A stretch of 64,000 nucleotides of DNA from Leptodesmis sichuanensis A121 (lineage in GTDB: Bacteria; Cyanobacteriota; Cyanobacteriia; Leptolyngbyales; Leptolyngbyaceae). The stretch is taken from contig NZ_CP075171.1 in NCBI RefSeq assembly GCF_021379005.1, positions 2,418,001 to 2,482,000 of the forward strand, given 5' to 3'. The notes below the pieces were generated by a model. That model ran no database searches. It was not told the DNA's origin and saw only the letters and a program-made list of their open reading frames with translations. Positions 8,987 to 17,731 of the stretch are shown one piece after another; the first letter of the stretch is position 1, and every line of letters begins with the position of its first letter. The translations under genes were made by a program, and so were the position numbers.

Positions 8987-10432
8987 ATGGCCTCAGAAAA
9001 ATTTCGCCGCCAATTGCGCCACGAATCTGAACAATGGTGGTCTGAAGGGTTGATTGATGCAGCCCTATACGAAAAACTGGCCGATCGCTACCAGTTCGAT
9101 CGCTTAGAAAAAGAAGCCAGTTATCGTTTCGTTGCGATTTTAATTGGCTTAGGAGCGGTTCTATTAGGACTGGGAGCCATTACCTTTGTTGCCGCTAACT
9201 GGCAGGTATGGCCCCGTGCCTTCAAAATGCTCCTATTGTTCAGTAGTTTTGTTGGTGTGAATGGGGTCGGGTTTTACCTCTGGCGCCAACCATCCACGCA
9301 TGGCGGTCAGCAGCGACTGGGACAGGGGTTATTGCTGCTGGGTGCCTTGTTGCTGGGTGCCAATCTGGGGTTAATGTCCCAAATGTTTCACCAGAGCGGG
9401 GATTGGTATGAATTGCTGCTGGTGTGGGGATTGGCAGTCGCGGCAATGGCCTACAGTCTTCAACTCACACCTTTGGGGGTACTGGCTCTGATTCTGGTGT
9501 CTCTGGGATATGCCGTCAGTTGGTCTGGTTGGTCGGTCTGGCAGGAATTTTCAGGTACGGCTCTGGTGATCCAGCATTTACCATTAGTGGTCAGTCTGGT
9601 TTTTGTGCCTCTAGCTTACTGGTGTCGCTCGCGGATCATTTTTGGCCTCAGTGCGATCGCGATTGCCATAGCATTAACCTTTAATCTCAAACCCTGGAAT
9701 GCCTGGAGTGTGGGATGGATTTTGGCGATCGCCTTTGTCTTACCTGCGGCCCTGTTGTGGGGCTATAGTACGGACTTGTGGCAAATTCCTGCCAGAAATC
9801 GGCCAAGGTCATCCGCTCGGCCTTTGCCCTCCGGTGGTGCCACTTCTGTTGATCCCTTTCAGCCGATCGCTCGCAGTTTAGCCCTCTGGTTTTTAAGTAT
9901 TCTTTTCTTCATCTTTGCCTTTCGGGGATGGTGGGTCACCAGCCCGACTGAGGCGATCGCACGATTACAGGATTGGCATTGGTTCCCACTCATTGATGCT
10001 GTGGTATTGGGAATTGTGGCGGCTTTGGGCTGGCTCCAGTTGAAACCCCAATGGCGATGGGGACAAATTCAGGAACGGTGGATTAATAGTGGGACGATCG
10101 CGGCCTTTCTACTGGTTACGGCCCTGTTGTTTATTGCCCATACCCCTTTAGTGCAGGTGTCGGTACTGCTGGTAGTTGCCTTCAATGCCATGCTGTTCCT
10201 GCTGGCACTGGGGCTGATTCGTGATGGACTGGCTCTGGCTCACCGATTTACCTTTTGGGGTGGCATGGTGTTACTGATCCTGGGGATCATCAGCCGCACG
10301 CTGGAATATGACACCGGATTATTGCTGAAAGCGATCGTATTCACCGTTTGCGGTGTGGGCGTGATTGTTGCCGGACTCCGGTTTGAACGCAAAACCCACT
10401 CGCCACGCTCGTCCTTACCCCATTCCTCGTAG
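8987..10432 (+). CDS. DUF2157 multi-pass membrane protein
   Basis: 481 residues. The cytosolic N-terminus (KFRRQLRHESEQWWSEGLIDAALYEKLADRY) is the typical helical start of DUF2157 proteins. It is followed by about ten to twelve hydrophobic helices with characteristic short segments such as GAITFVAANWQVWPRAFK and LLLGANLGLMSQMFHQSGDWYELLLVWGL. Function in the family is not established. It is 11 bases upstream of a GDYXXLXY-type protein gene, a pairing often seen in cyanobacteria, so the two proteins probably work together at the membrane. A variable linker rich in Arg, Ser and Pro (about residues 265-290) separates two helical bundles. Confidence 0.8.
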   Translation: MASEKFRRQLRHESEQWWSEGLIDAALYEKLADRYQFDRLEKEASYRFVAILIGLGAVLLGLGAITFVAANWQVWPRAFKMLLLFSSFVGVNGVGFYLWRQPSTHGGQQRLGQGLLLLGALLLGANLGLMSQMFHQSGDWYELLLVWGLAVAAMAYSLQLTPLGVLALILVSLGYAVSWSGWSVWQEFSGTALVIQHLPLVVSLVFVPLAYWCRSRIIFGLSAIAIAIALTFNLKPWNAWSVGWILAIAFVLPAALLWGYSTDLWQIPARNRPRSSARPLPSGGATSVDPFQPIARSLALWFLSILFFIFAFRGWWVTSPTEAIARLQDWHWFPLIDAVVLGIVAALGWLQLKPQWRWGQIQERWINSGTIAAFLLVTALLFIAHTPLVQVSVLLVVAFNAMLFLLALGLIRDGLALAHRFTFWGGMVLLILGIISRTLEYDTGLLLKAIVFTVCGVGVIVAGLRFERKTHSPRSSLPHSS

Positions 10433-10443
10433 GAGCACCAATT

Positions 10444-11073
10444 ATGACATCCCCCCCTCCCCTTGAACCATCCGTTCCCGCTCTGCAACCCCTGCCAGCA
10501 CAGACGCAGGTCGCTGAGAAATTACCTGGGTGGCGATTCTGGCTGCCGCTGTTGTTTCAATCAGCCTTAATTCTGGCAATTCCGGCGCACAGTGCTTATA
10601 CCTATGCCACGGGTAAAACTGTTGCCTTGCAAACCCTGCCCGTTGATCCCTATGACTTGCTGCGGGGCTATTCCCAAACCTTGAGTTATCAAATTTCCGA
10701 CTCTCAAACGTTGAGTAAACTCCCCGGTGGGAACCAAATTCATTCCGGTTCGTTTTATGTTGTGTTAGAAGCACCCGCCGATACCCATGCTCATCCTCCT
10801 GCTCCCTGGAAACCTGTGCGGGTCAGCCGCGATCGTCCAACCAATCTCCCTGCCAATCAGGTAGCTTTGAAGGGAAATTGGAATGCCTGGAGATCGATCT
10901 ATGGCCTGGAAACCTACTATATGCCCGAAGATCAGCGAGAGCAGGTGAATCAAGCCATTCGGCAGGCCCAGTCCCAATCCCCGCAAGCCTTTGTGGTAGA
11001 AGCGAAAGTGGATGCAGCCGGAAATGCGGTTCCAGTCAGTCTCTGGGTGCGCGATCGCAATTACCGCTTCTAA
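10444..11073 (+). CDS. GDYXXLXY-domain membrane-anchored protein
   Basis: 209 residues. A Pro-rich N-terminus is followed by one membrane helix (WLPLLFQSALILAIPAHSAYT, about residues 30-52) and then an extracytoplasmic domain. The hallmark segment reads VDPYDLLRGYSQTLSYQI, a variant of the DPYDLLRGDYxxLxY motif. Later comes LYYMPEDQ-like YYMPEDQREQVNQAIR and a C-terminal strand region (AFVVEAKVDAAGNAVPVSLWVRDRNYRF). No enzymatic function is established for this family. It is transcribed with DUF2157 upstream (11-base gap) and the XdhC-like gene downstream (6-base gap). The Asp of the GDY is replaced here by Tyr-Ser (GYSQ), a small deviation from the motif. Confidence 0.75.
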   Translation: MTSPPPLEPSVPALQPLPAQTQVAEKLPGWRFWLPLLFQSALILAIPAHSAYTYATGKTVALQTLPVDPYDLLRGYSQTLSYQISDSQTLSKLPGGNQIHSGSFYVVLEAPADTHAHPPAPWKPVRVSRDRPTNLPANQVALKGNWNAWRSIYGLETYYMPEDQREQVNQAIRQAQSQSPQAFVVEAKVDAAGNAVPVSLWVRDRNYRF

Positions 11074-11079
11074 CCCTGC

Positions 11080-12039
11080 ATGCTGATTCCGTTCTATCGT
11101 CAATTAGCGAAATCTCTAACAGCAGGCCCGGTGGTTGTCGCCACGGTAGTCAGCACACGCGGATCTGTTCCCCGCGAGGTGGGAGCCAGGATGATGATTG
11201 ATGCAGAGGGGCGATCGCACGGCACGATCGGGGGTGGAGCCGGAGAAGCCAAAGTCATCCAGACGGCTAAAACTATCCTGACAACTGGAGAAAAGCAACT
11301 GGTAGCAATTGATCTATCCGGTGCGCCCGATCGCGATACCCAGGGAGTGTGCGGCGGACAGATGCAAGTCTGGTTAGAACGTTGGTCAGGGAACGAGGCG
11401 ATCGCCCTGGTTCAGCAAATCCTCACCCATCTAGAGGCTGGACAATCTGTGACTCTGGTAACGCCCTTTGAAGTGGAGCGATCGCCCTACCTGGAAGAGG
11501 CACGAGGCCCTGCTCCCTGCTCCCCTTTCTCCGAACTCCTCCATCCCCCTCCCACCCTGCTAATCATTGGTGCAGGTCATTGCGGCATTCAACTGGCAAA
11601 AGTGGCTGACTTGATCGGGTTTCAGGTGATGGTTCAGGATCAGCGAGAAGAATGGGCGAACAGGCAGCACTATCCCCAGGCAGCCCGGATCTTTACTACG
11701 CCGATCGCCACCGCCCTCACCCAACTGGCTCACCACACCCAACTGTATGCGGCACTGCTGACCCGCGGCTATCAGTATGATCTGGAAGCGCTGTCAGCCT
11801 TGCTCAAACGAGAAATTCCCTGCACCTACATTGGCATGATTGGTAGTCAGAAACGAGTCCAAAAAGTAAAGCAGGCAATGGAGCAGGCGGGATTTGCTGC
11901 GGAACAATTGCGATCGCTGCACGCTCCGATCGGCCTCAGCATTGGTGCCCTGACCCCTGAAGAAATCGCCGTCAGCATTGCCGCCGAACTGATTCAGGTA
12001 CGACGGAGTGGTAAAGCTTATTCAAACAGCCTGAAATAA
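11080..12039 (+). CDS. XdhC/CoxI-family protein
   Basis: 319 residues. The N-terminal XdhC_CoxI domain shows VVVATVVSTRGSVPREVGARM and GTIGGGAGEAKVIQ. The C-terminal Rossmann-like XdhC_C domain shows LLIIGAGHCGIQLAKVADLIGF, YIGMIGSQKRVQKV and APIGLSIGALTPEEIAVSIAAELI. Members bind molybdenum cofactor and help mature xanthine-dehydrogenase-type molybdoenzymes; no such enzyme is encoded in this window. A low-complexity Pro/Ser linker (about residues 140-160) separates the domains and may be a repeat-derived insertion. It is the last gene of the DUF2157 run, and its 3' end overlaps the convergent TIGR02652-type gene by 22 bases. Confidence 0.8.
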   Translation: MLIPFYRQLAKSLTAGPVVVATVVSTRGSVPREVGARMMIDAEGRSHGTIGGGAGEAKVIQTAKTILTTGEKQLVAIDLSGAPDRDTQGVCGGQMQVWLERWSGNEAIALVQQILTHLEAGQSVTLVTPFEVERSPYLEEARGPAPCSPFSELLHPPPTLLIIGAGHCGIQLAKVADLIGFQVMVQDQREEWANRQHYPQAARIFTTPIATALTQLAHHTQLYAALLTRGYQYDLEALSALLKREIPCTYIGMIGSQKRVQKVKQAMEQAGFAAEQLRSLHAPIGLSIGALTPEEIAVSIAAELIQVRRSGKAYSNSLK

Positions 12040-12527
12040 GGATAGCGAACAGGTGCGCCCGGTTCTTTTTCCAGGTCGAAGTTGATGACTTCCCAGCAGG
12101 GGACTTCTTCTGGATCAGGACTGAATTCTACCGGAAGGCCATATAGTCTGGGCTTTGGAGCTTCATTCTGGCCTCGCCAGGGAGTGCTGCGCTCCAGATA
12201 GGTGCTGATCAGGTCTTTGTAGCGCTTGGCAATGATCACGCGCGTTGCCCGGTAGCCCTGGGTGTAAAGGCGATCAAGGGCTTCGTGAATTTCAAATCGG
12301 ATGCCATCAGGATGGGTATGTTGGCGATACCATTCCCCTTCCCAGCGCCGCCAATGTCGCCCAGACTGCAGGTGAATCAGTTCACTGGTCTTTGGGTTCG
12401 CTTCAAAAGCACCATGTCGCTGACAGAGATAAGTATCCGTCAGCGTGAGTGCCGGAATGGTCTGGCGACAGTGAGGGCACTGAATTTCCGGGCCAAAAAT
12501 TGGGTACTGCAGGGCGGGGTTGATCAT
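12018..12527 (-). CDS. TIGR02652-type conserved cyanobacterial protein with zinc-binding cysteines
   Basis: 169 residues. The N-terminus holds CPHCRQTIPAL and CQRHGAFEANP, a likely zinc ribbon. The rest is conserved in cyanobacteria: GRHWRRWEGEWYRQHTHPDGIRFEIHEALDRLYTQGYRATRVIIAKRYKDL and a C-terminal GAPVRYPYFRLFE. It fits the cyanobacterial family TIGR02652, whose function is unknown. No membrane segment. The gene is convergent with and overlaps the xdhC-like gene. Confidence 0.75.
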   Translation of the reverse strand: MINPALQYPIFGPEIQCPHCRQTIPALTLTDTYLCQRHGAFEANPKTSELIHLQSGRHWRRWEGEWYRQHTHPDGIRFEIHEALDRLYTQGYRATRVIIAKRYKDLISTYLERSTPWRGQNEAPKPRLYGLPVEFSPDPEEVPCWEVINFDLEKEPGAPVRYPYFRLFE

Positions 12528-12642
12528 TGAGGGCGAATCTGCCTATTCTCTACGCATCAGTGCCAATAGGTCTATTATATCGAGGTAGGTTTACTCCTCC
12601 ATTAGGTAATTCTATCGGCACCCATAGCGACTTTTAGATACT

Positions 12643-13197
12643 GTGAACGATTTTAGCGACCAACGGATACAATCTTCATCTTTCTGGCCCCCTCCCGACC
12701 TGTCTCAAGCGGCCTTTGTCGCTGCCAATGCCACGATCGTGGGGCAAGTTACGATCGCCGAGGGAGCCAGTATTTGGTACGGGGCCGTGTTACGAGGTGA
12801 TGTGGAAGCAATTGTGATTGGCAAAAGCACCAATGTTCAGGATGGGGCAATTCTCCACGGAGACCCGGGAAAACCCACGGTTCTGGAAGAATACGTCACG
12901 GTTGGTCATCGCGCCGTCGTTCATAGTGCCTATGTGGAACGCGGATCCTTGATTGGGATTGGGGCGATCGTCCTGGATGGCGTGCGGGTTGGGACTGGCA
13001 GCATCATTGGGGCCGGAGCCGTAGTGACGAAGGATGTGCCACCGCGATCGCTGGTGGTCGGGATTCCTGGAAAAGTTATCCGTACAATATCCGATGCAGA
13101 GGCAGATGAGTTAATTGACCATGCCCGCCGCTACCAGCAACTCGCCTTAGTTCATGCCGGACGAGGGACGGATACAGGATTTTCAAGAAGGGGCTAG
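12643..13197 (+). CDS. Gamma-carbonic-anhydrase-family hexapeptide-repeat protein
   Basis: 184 residues from a GTG start. A left-handed beta-helix is built from hexapeptides such as IVGQVTIAEGASIWYGAVLRG, VIGKSTNVQDGAILHG and GIGAIVLDGVRVGTGSIIGAGAVVTKDVPP. The three zinc-ligand histidines of the gamma class can be placed at ILHGD and at VGHRAVVH. Arg and Asp in LRGDV and Gln in VQDG, which belong to the active-site network, are present. Whether it has CO2 hydration activity is uncertain; many YrdA/PaaY-like homologues are poorly characterised. It lacks the RuBisCO-small-subunit-like repeats of CcmM. Confidence 0.82.
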   Translation: MNDFSDQRIQSSSFWPPPDLSQAAFVAANATIVGQVTIAEGASIWYGAVLRGDVEAIVIGKSTNVQDGAILHGDPGKPTVLEEYVTVGHRAVVHSAYVERGSLIGIGAIVLDGVRVGTGSIIGAGAVVTKDVPPRSLVVGIPGKVIRTISDAEADELIDHARRYQQLALVHAGRGTDTGFSRRG

Positions 13198-13230
13198 GCA
13201 TTCTGGCGAACATACGATACATAATAAATA

Positions 13231-13245
13231 TGAGAATCATTCAAA
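13231..13245. promoter_or_regulatory. Fur-box-like half palindrome upstream of psbY
   Basis: TGAGAATCATTCAAA matches the 7-1-7 Fur consensus (TGATAATnATTATCA) well in the left half and poorly in the right half. It lies 30 bases upstream of the psbY start. A weak call. Confidence 0.2.
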
Positions 13246-13275
13246 AATCTTTATTAACTGAGTAAGAGGTGTCTC

Positions 13276-13392
13276 ATGGATTGGCGCTTACTGATCGTTC
13301 TGCTTCCTCTGGTTCTCGCTCTGGGTTGGGTTTTCAAGAATATTGGACAGCAAGCCTTAAAGCAAGGTCAGGATTTTTTGTCTAAGCAATAA
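13276..13392 (+). CDS. psbY: Photosystem II protein Y (PsbY)
   Basis: A 38-residue ORF starting MDWRLLIVLLPLVLALGW and ending in a Lys/Gln-rich tail (KQGQDFLSKQ). One membrane helix spans residues 4-20. The MDWR start, the single helix and the length of about 40 residues match cyanobacterial PsbY, a peripheral low-molecular-mass subunit near cytochrome b559 in photosystem II. A ribosome binding site (AAGAGG, 13264-13269) lies 6 bases before the ATG. An intrinsic terminator follows. It is a monocistronic gene downstream of the gamma-CA-like gene. Confidence 0.85.
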   Translation: MDWRLLIVLLPLVLALGWVFKNIGQQALKQGQDFLSKQ

Positions 13393-13424
13393 TGCCAGAT
13401 TATTAGTCTGCAACATAAATTAAC

Positions 13425-13455
13425 ATCGTCCTGCAGTAATGGAGGGCGATTTTTT
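13425..13455 (+). terminator. Intrinsic terminator of psbY
   Basis: ATCGTCCT (13425-13432) pairs with AGGGCGAT (13443-13450), one G-U pair, loop of 10 bases. It is followed by a run of six T residues including the last stem base (13450-13455). It sits 32 bases after the psbY stop. Confidence 0.75.
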
Positions 13456-13533
13456 GTTGGTATTTTGATCGAGTTCCAGAGCCGTTGTTTGTATTTGCTG
13501 GAGAGACGTTCCATCGGAACGCCTCTCCTGTTT

Positions 13534-13995
13534 TCAAAGCCCTAATGCGGCTTTCAGTTTAGCGAGAGTGGCAGCTTCCCTGTCACTCACTTTCTGAGCA
13601 CCAGAGCCAAATAGACCGCTTCCTGCAGCATTCGCTACTGCTTCAGCGGAAGTGTACACGAACTGTTTAAACTCATTCACTTCCGCTGGAGTTGCTTTCG
13701 TTGATAGCAGGGAGATGGCTGAATTGATCGCCTCGATCGCTTTATCAGAGGCATTTTCAGGCGTAATATCCTTGGGCACTTCCCCAGGTGAATTGTGCTT
13801 CAGGGCTGCTTCCGAAAAGATGGATTGAATAATACTGTTGTTGGGGTAATGCCTGGTCGCTCCTACCAATTCTTTAGCTAAAGCAGACATTTCGATCGCT
13901 GTTGAAATAATTCCCATATCGGCGATTGCGACTGCCATTCCACTCATCATTACGGCTTGCATAACCGTTTTGGATTCATCGGCTGTATAGGTCAT
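13534..13995 (-). CDS. Hypothetical helical protein (153 aa)
   Basis: 153 residues from an ATG at 13995 with a good ribosome binding site (GAGGATATTAAA before the ATG). The composition suggests an all-alpha soluble protein (TVMQAVMMSGMAVAIADMGIISTAIEMSALAKELV, then helices around DKAIEAINSAISLLSTKATPAEVNEFKQFV). A TerB-like or similar helical fold is possible, but I cannot assign it. It has no signal peptide. The gene is convergent with psbY and codirectional with the glycosyltransferase downstream. Confidence 0.55.
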   Translation of the reverse strand: MTYTADESKTVMQAVMMSGMAVAIADMGIISTAIEMSALAKELVGATRHYPNNSIIQSIFSEAALKHNSPGEVPKDITPENASDKAIEAINSAISLLSTKATPAEVNEFKQFVYTSAEAVANAAGSGLFGSGAQKVSDREAATLAKLKAALGL

Positions 13996-14088
13996 TTTAA
14001 TATCCTCATAGAAAAACTACTTGGGAACTGGGTATGCGGTTATTTCTACAGACGCAGAAATAGAGGCTAGCTTGTCATGAGAATCATG

Positions 14089-15576
14089 CTAAGGCAATAA
14101 AGGTTCTTCTGTGGAGCCGAGGCCGGTGGTTGAACCCAACACAGACCCGGCATCTGGTTGAACCACGGGAGTAGATTGTTTGCCACGGGGAGTCACCACC
14201 CAACTGTTCTGACCACTCAAATGGTCATACAGCCCTACGGTCGAGATCATGTTTTTCAAAGTGGTGTAGAGAAAGATGAGAATCGCGTGCTGGGCAAAGT
14301 AACGGTTGGGATAACGAATGGCTGCTATTTTCATGGTTACAGCCGTTTGATAAAACCCGCTGAAAAAGGTAATCAGCGTACTGATCCACAGGTAGACATT
14401 ATCGGAAGGTGGCAAATAGCCGTGGAACAAGAACATACTGAGAATCAGCGGCAGAATCTGCAAGGCACACAGGGAATAAATAACGCAGTAGTAGAGCAGG
14501 TATGTCCAGTAGATCTTCTGCCAGAGGGTGAAGTGGGGCGATCGCCAGACTCGTCGCTGATACTTAAAACTGACCTCCAGCCAGCCCTGTGCCCAGCGTT
14601 TGCGCTGAAACCAGAAGGAGGTGAAATCTTCCGGCGCTAATTCCGTGGCAATGATACTGCGATCGTGAACGATGCGATAGCCATTCAGCAACGTTCGCAT
14701 CGTGGCATCAATGTCCTCCGTCAGCATCGTGGGATTAAACCGGATTCTCTGCAAGGCGGAGGTATGCCAATAGCCATTGGAGCCACCAAAAATGGTGGAG
14801 TCGGTTAAGAAAGACTTAGCCGGGTGACTCACGCCATACAGCGATTCAAACTCCACAGCGATATTCTGAGTTAACAGACTGTGGGCATGATTGCGGATAA
14901 CATTGCGCCCCTGGACTACGTCGTAGCCTTGTTCTAGCCAGCGCCATGCTCGGGCAAAACAGTCGGCACTGGGATGGTGGTCAGCGTCCAGAATACAGGT
15001 GATCTTTCCGGTCACAATTTCCAGCGCGGCATTAATATTCTCTGCTTTAGAATGACTGCCCTCCACCCGCAGGAGCCGCAATTCTGGATGGGCCTCGGCC
15101 AACAGGTGCAGGTCGGCTTCGATCGGTAAATCAACCGGAGTGTTATAAGCCAGAATCAGTTCCAGGCCAGCGGGCGATCGCTCCACTGTGGTCAGAATGT
15201 GTTGCAGCGTTTCCAGAATAATGTCCTGTTCGTTCGGCAGGTAGGCCACTACGATAAAAGAGCAGCGGGGTAAAGGAGTTTGCGGACAAAGGCAGCGGCC
15301 CTCGATGCCAAAGACCGATTTGAAGGATCGCCTGAGCCGCTTCAGAGGTTCTGGGGCTGGCTTTTCGGATGCAACCGCATAGCGACGGAACAACGCATTA
15401 GACGATTCCACAATAATCATCAGGGAACTGACTAAGAAGAACGTTGCGATCGCCATGTGGACATCGATCAGGGTAAAGCCGCCCCGTCGCAGGCAGTAAT
15501 AAAAAATCGTAGGCACCCCAATCAATAAGATGTGGGTATAGATTAATTTGTGCAGATCGACTGACCACTTCCTCAC
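14089..15576 (-). CDS. Membrane-bound family 2 glycosyltransferase (cellulose-synthase-like)
   Basis: 495 residues from a GTG at 15576 with GGAGG 7 bases before it. Two N-terminal membrane helices (residues about 8-27 and 33-55) are followed by a cytosolic GT2 domain. Key motifs are ILDADHHPS (DxD for UDP-sugar and metal, near residue 195), LTEDIDATMR (catalytic Asp) and FQRKRWAQGW, the QxxRW motif of processive enzymes. Three to four C-terminal helices form the likely translocation channel. Such enzymes polymerise and export beta-linked polysaccharides; the sugar cannot be read from the sequence. It lies 106 bases downstream of an acyltransferase gene on the same strand, suggesting synthesis of an acylated exopolysaccharide (inference). 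Confidence 0.85.
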   Translation of the reverse strand: MRKWSVDLHKLIYTHILLIGVPTIFYYCLRRGGFTLIDVHMAIATFFLVSSLMIIVESSNALFRRYAVASEKPAPEPLKRLRRSFKSVFGIEGRCLCPQTPLPRCSFIVVAYLPNEQDIILETLQHILTTVERSPAGLELILAYNTPVDLPIEADLHLLAEAHPELRLLRVEGSHSKAENINAALEIVTGKITCILDADHHPSADCFARAWRWLEQGYDVVQGRNVIRNHAHSLLTQNIAVEFESLYGVSHPAKSFLTDSTIFGGSNGYWHTSALQRIRFNPTMLTEDIDATMRTLLNGYRIVHDRSIIATELAPEDFTSFWFQRKRWAQGWLEVSFKYQRRVWRSPHFTLWQKIYWTYLLYYCVIYSLCALQILPLILSMFLFHGYLPPSDNVYLWISTLITFFSGFYQTAVTMKIAAIRYPNRYFAQHAILIFLYTTLKNMISTVGLYDHLSGQNSWVVTPRGKQSTPVVQPDAGSVLGSTTGLGSTEEPLLP

Positions 15577-15682
15577 TTCAGTCCTCCAGTCCTTAGGGTG
15601 AAACGTTGAATGATTGGCGAACGGCTCGATTGAGATTCCAGACCAACCTCAGCAAAACAAATCAGGATGTGCTTCAGGCTAC

Positions 15683-17077
15683 TCATGAAAGGCGTTGCCC
15701 AATCGGTTCCAGATCGTCCTCGTTGGCCCAGAGCGATTGCCGTCCATCGCTCACCTGACAGAGGAAAAACTCCCGTTCGTCCAGCAGTTTTTCTACCTTT
15801 AGCACTGTCCAGCCTGCTTCCCCCCGATACCGCACTTGGTCGCCCACTTGTGGATTCCAGAACCGTTGGGGCAGGGTCGGGGTCGTCGCCAGAACATAAT
15901 CCAGATCCCGCGCTAATCCAACTACAATGCGTCGAATTAGAGGACTGATATACTCCACTACCATCGCCAAAATCAACGTGCCTCCCACTATCACGGGTAG
16001 CATCAGGACATACCGGGTCGGGTCGCCCTGAACAATTAACTGCAGTATTCGATCGGCCACCAAACCATGCAGCAGGAAGTAGGTATAGGTATAGGTTCCC
16101 AGCGTTACCATTGTTGCCGCTGCCATCGGTTGATTGGCTAGAGCACGCAAGGCCACCATGATACACAGCCCTAGCCCGATCGGCAGCAATAAATCCGATA
16201 GCACCCAACCCCAGAGATAAAACTGGCAGAAAAAGCCGATCGCATATACCCCAATCCCTGTGATTAAAGCCTTGCGAGCTGGCCAATATACTGGCCCACG
16301 CCGCCGAGTAAACGCCTGTCCTACAACCATACCCAGGACAAATGTACTCAATTTAGACAGAAACAACGCGAAGGGATGCCAGCCTGCTGCACTGTCCCAA
16401 ATTACGGAAGTTGGATGTCCGCCTAAACCATAGACTGCCAGGGCACGATAGCTGATGGTCAGAATAGTACTCAGCAGCAATAAATTTATTCCTCCCCAAC
16501 GCTGCATCAGCTTCCACAGCCAGGGAGAGATCACGGCAAAGCTCAGGATTAGTGACATGAGCCACCACGGGCCACTGGTGCCGACTAATAATTCACTGTC
16601 ATAACTGAATGTCAGAGGATAGGTTATTCCAGCAAACAGATACCAGGGTTCAGGAAGACGGCTTCCGGTGGCGACTGCGATCGTCCAGAGCAGGGGCACA
16701 GCCAACCATACCACCGTCCAAAAAGGGATGAGAATCCTCGACAATCGGCGGTGTAGAAACTGACCGACCTCCAGATATTTTCCCTGTAGGGATAGCACCA
16801 GGCTAAATCCACTGACCAGTACCAGCACATCCACAAACTGAAATCCAAACCAGGCGGGTAGAGCCAGCAATTGCATCCAACTGCCCTGGCCCGGTAATTC
16901 TTCTGTCACCGCAATTAACTGGTTGAGATTATCTACCAATCCGGTTGGCTGGGGAGTATAGGCGTATCCCGTAAACCGTAACTGAACATGATAGAGGAGC
17001 AGCATCACCACTGAGAGGATCCGAACTCCTTCTAACCAGGCTAGACGCTGCGATCGTTCTGCCCTTTGATTAACCAT
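15683..17077 (-). CDS. Acyltransferase 3 family membrane protein
   Basis: 464 residues. The start LAWLEGVRILSVVMLLLYHVQLRF carries the R and H expected near the active site of acyltransferase-3 (OafA/NodX-type) proteins. About ten membrane helices follow, including FQFVDVLVLVSGFSLVLSLQGKYL. The helices end near residue 395. A soluble C-terminal extension of about 65 residues (WNPQVGDQVRYRGEAGWTVLKV...) resembles a small beta-barrel and is not part of the core family. The enzyme probably O-acetylates a surface polysaccharide, perhaps the product of the adjacent GT2 enzyme. Confidence 0.82.
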   Translation of the reverse strand: MVNQRAERSQRLAWLEGVRILSVVMLLLYHVQLRFTGYAYTPQPTGLVDNLNQLIAVTEELPGQGSWMQLLALPAWFGFQFVDVLVLVSGFSLVLSLQGKYLEVGQFLHRRLSRILIPFWTVVWLAVPLLWTIAVATGSRLPEPWYLFAGITYPLTFSYDSELLVGTSGPWWLMSLILSFAVISPWLWKLMQRWGGINLLLLSTILTISYRALAVYGLGGHPTSVIWDSAAGWHPFALFLSKLSTFVLGMVVGQAFTRRRGPVYWPARKALITGIGVYAIGFFCQFYLWGWVLSDLLLPIGLGLCIMVALRALANQPMAAATMVTLGTYTYTYFLLHGLVADRILQLIVQGDPTRYVLMLPVIVGGTLILAMVVEYISPLIRRIVVGLARDLDYVLATTPTLPQRFWNPQVGDQVRYRGEAGWTVLKVEKLLDEREFFLCQVSDGRQSLWANEDDLEPIGQRLS

Positions 17078-17731
17078 TTACGTGTTGCTCTTTCTGCTGC
17101 TAAGTGAGAGGTGTGTGGAGGAGGAACAGCGAATTCACGAACCGTCAACAGGTTATTCTTTGAGCCGCAAAATAATACCATCCTGGATTGAGTTTAAGGA
17201 TGGCATCTCTGAATTGAACCCACGGTGAGTGTTACTGGTGTTAGGTAGAACAACAAGGGACTTGAGCCAGTGAATGAACAGATTGCCTTAAAGATACGGT
17301 CGGTCATCATACACTACAAATTTTTTCTATTAATAAGATTTGATCAGGGATGCATCACCCTGGTAAATTGTTCGGCTATACAATCTTTCTCCTCCAGGAT
17401 ACATATTTCTTTATAGTTTAAAGAACTCTTTTTCGTCTGCCTCAACAAAGATTTTTCTCTCTCCATAAAAAGATAGATATATGGCGGGATTAGCTGCAAT
17501 AAACTTTTCTGAAAAAGAGATGTCTTTAGAGTGGGTCATTGAGGTTGACAGAAACATCACACTTGCTCAAGCAGACCAATAGTACTCTGTTATTGAAAGC
17601 CTGCTTGTTGACGGTGGAAGGGGAAAGGGGAGTAACCCCCTTGTACTTTTTCGTTCTGAATGGGCATAAAGGCTATTGAGTACGTCTACGAGCTTAATCA
17701 AACCACTACTACCTGTTGGGTGCTTCACACC
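17078..17731. other. 654-bp intergenic region
   Basis: The divergent region between the acyltransferase and the TPR gene must hold both promoters. It is AT-rich at 17320-17480. Small hairpins are visible: CCATCCT (17178-17184) with AGGATGG (17197-17203), and a CAGGG/CCCTG repeat near 17346-17363. I see no tRNA-like or riboswitch-like fold and no gene. Confidence 0.35.

Noticed and set aside
15573-16286. Open frame of 237 codons on the minus strand
   Set aside because: It overlaps the acyltransferase gene in another phase on the same strand; Ser/Gly/Arg-rich low-complexity composition shows that it is a shadow frame.
17078-17731. Possible tRNA or riboswitch in the long gap
   Set aside because: No T-loop GTTCGAATC-type sequence or cloverleaf could be built, and the small stems seen are isolated.
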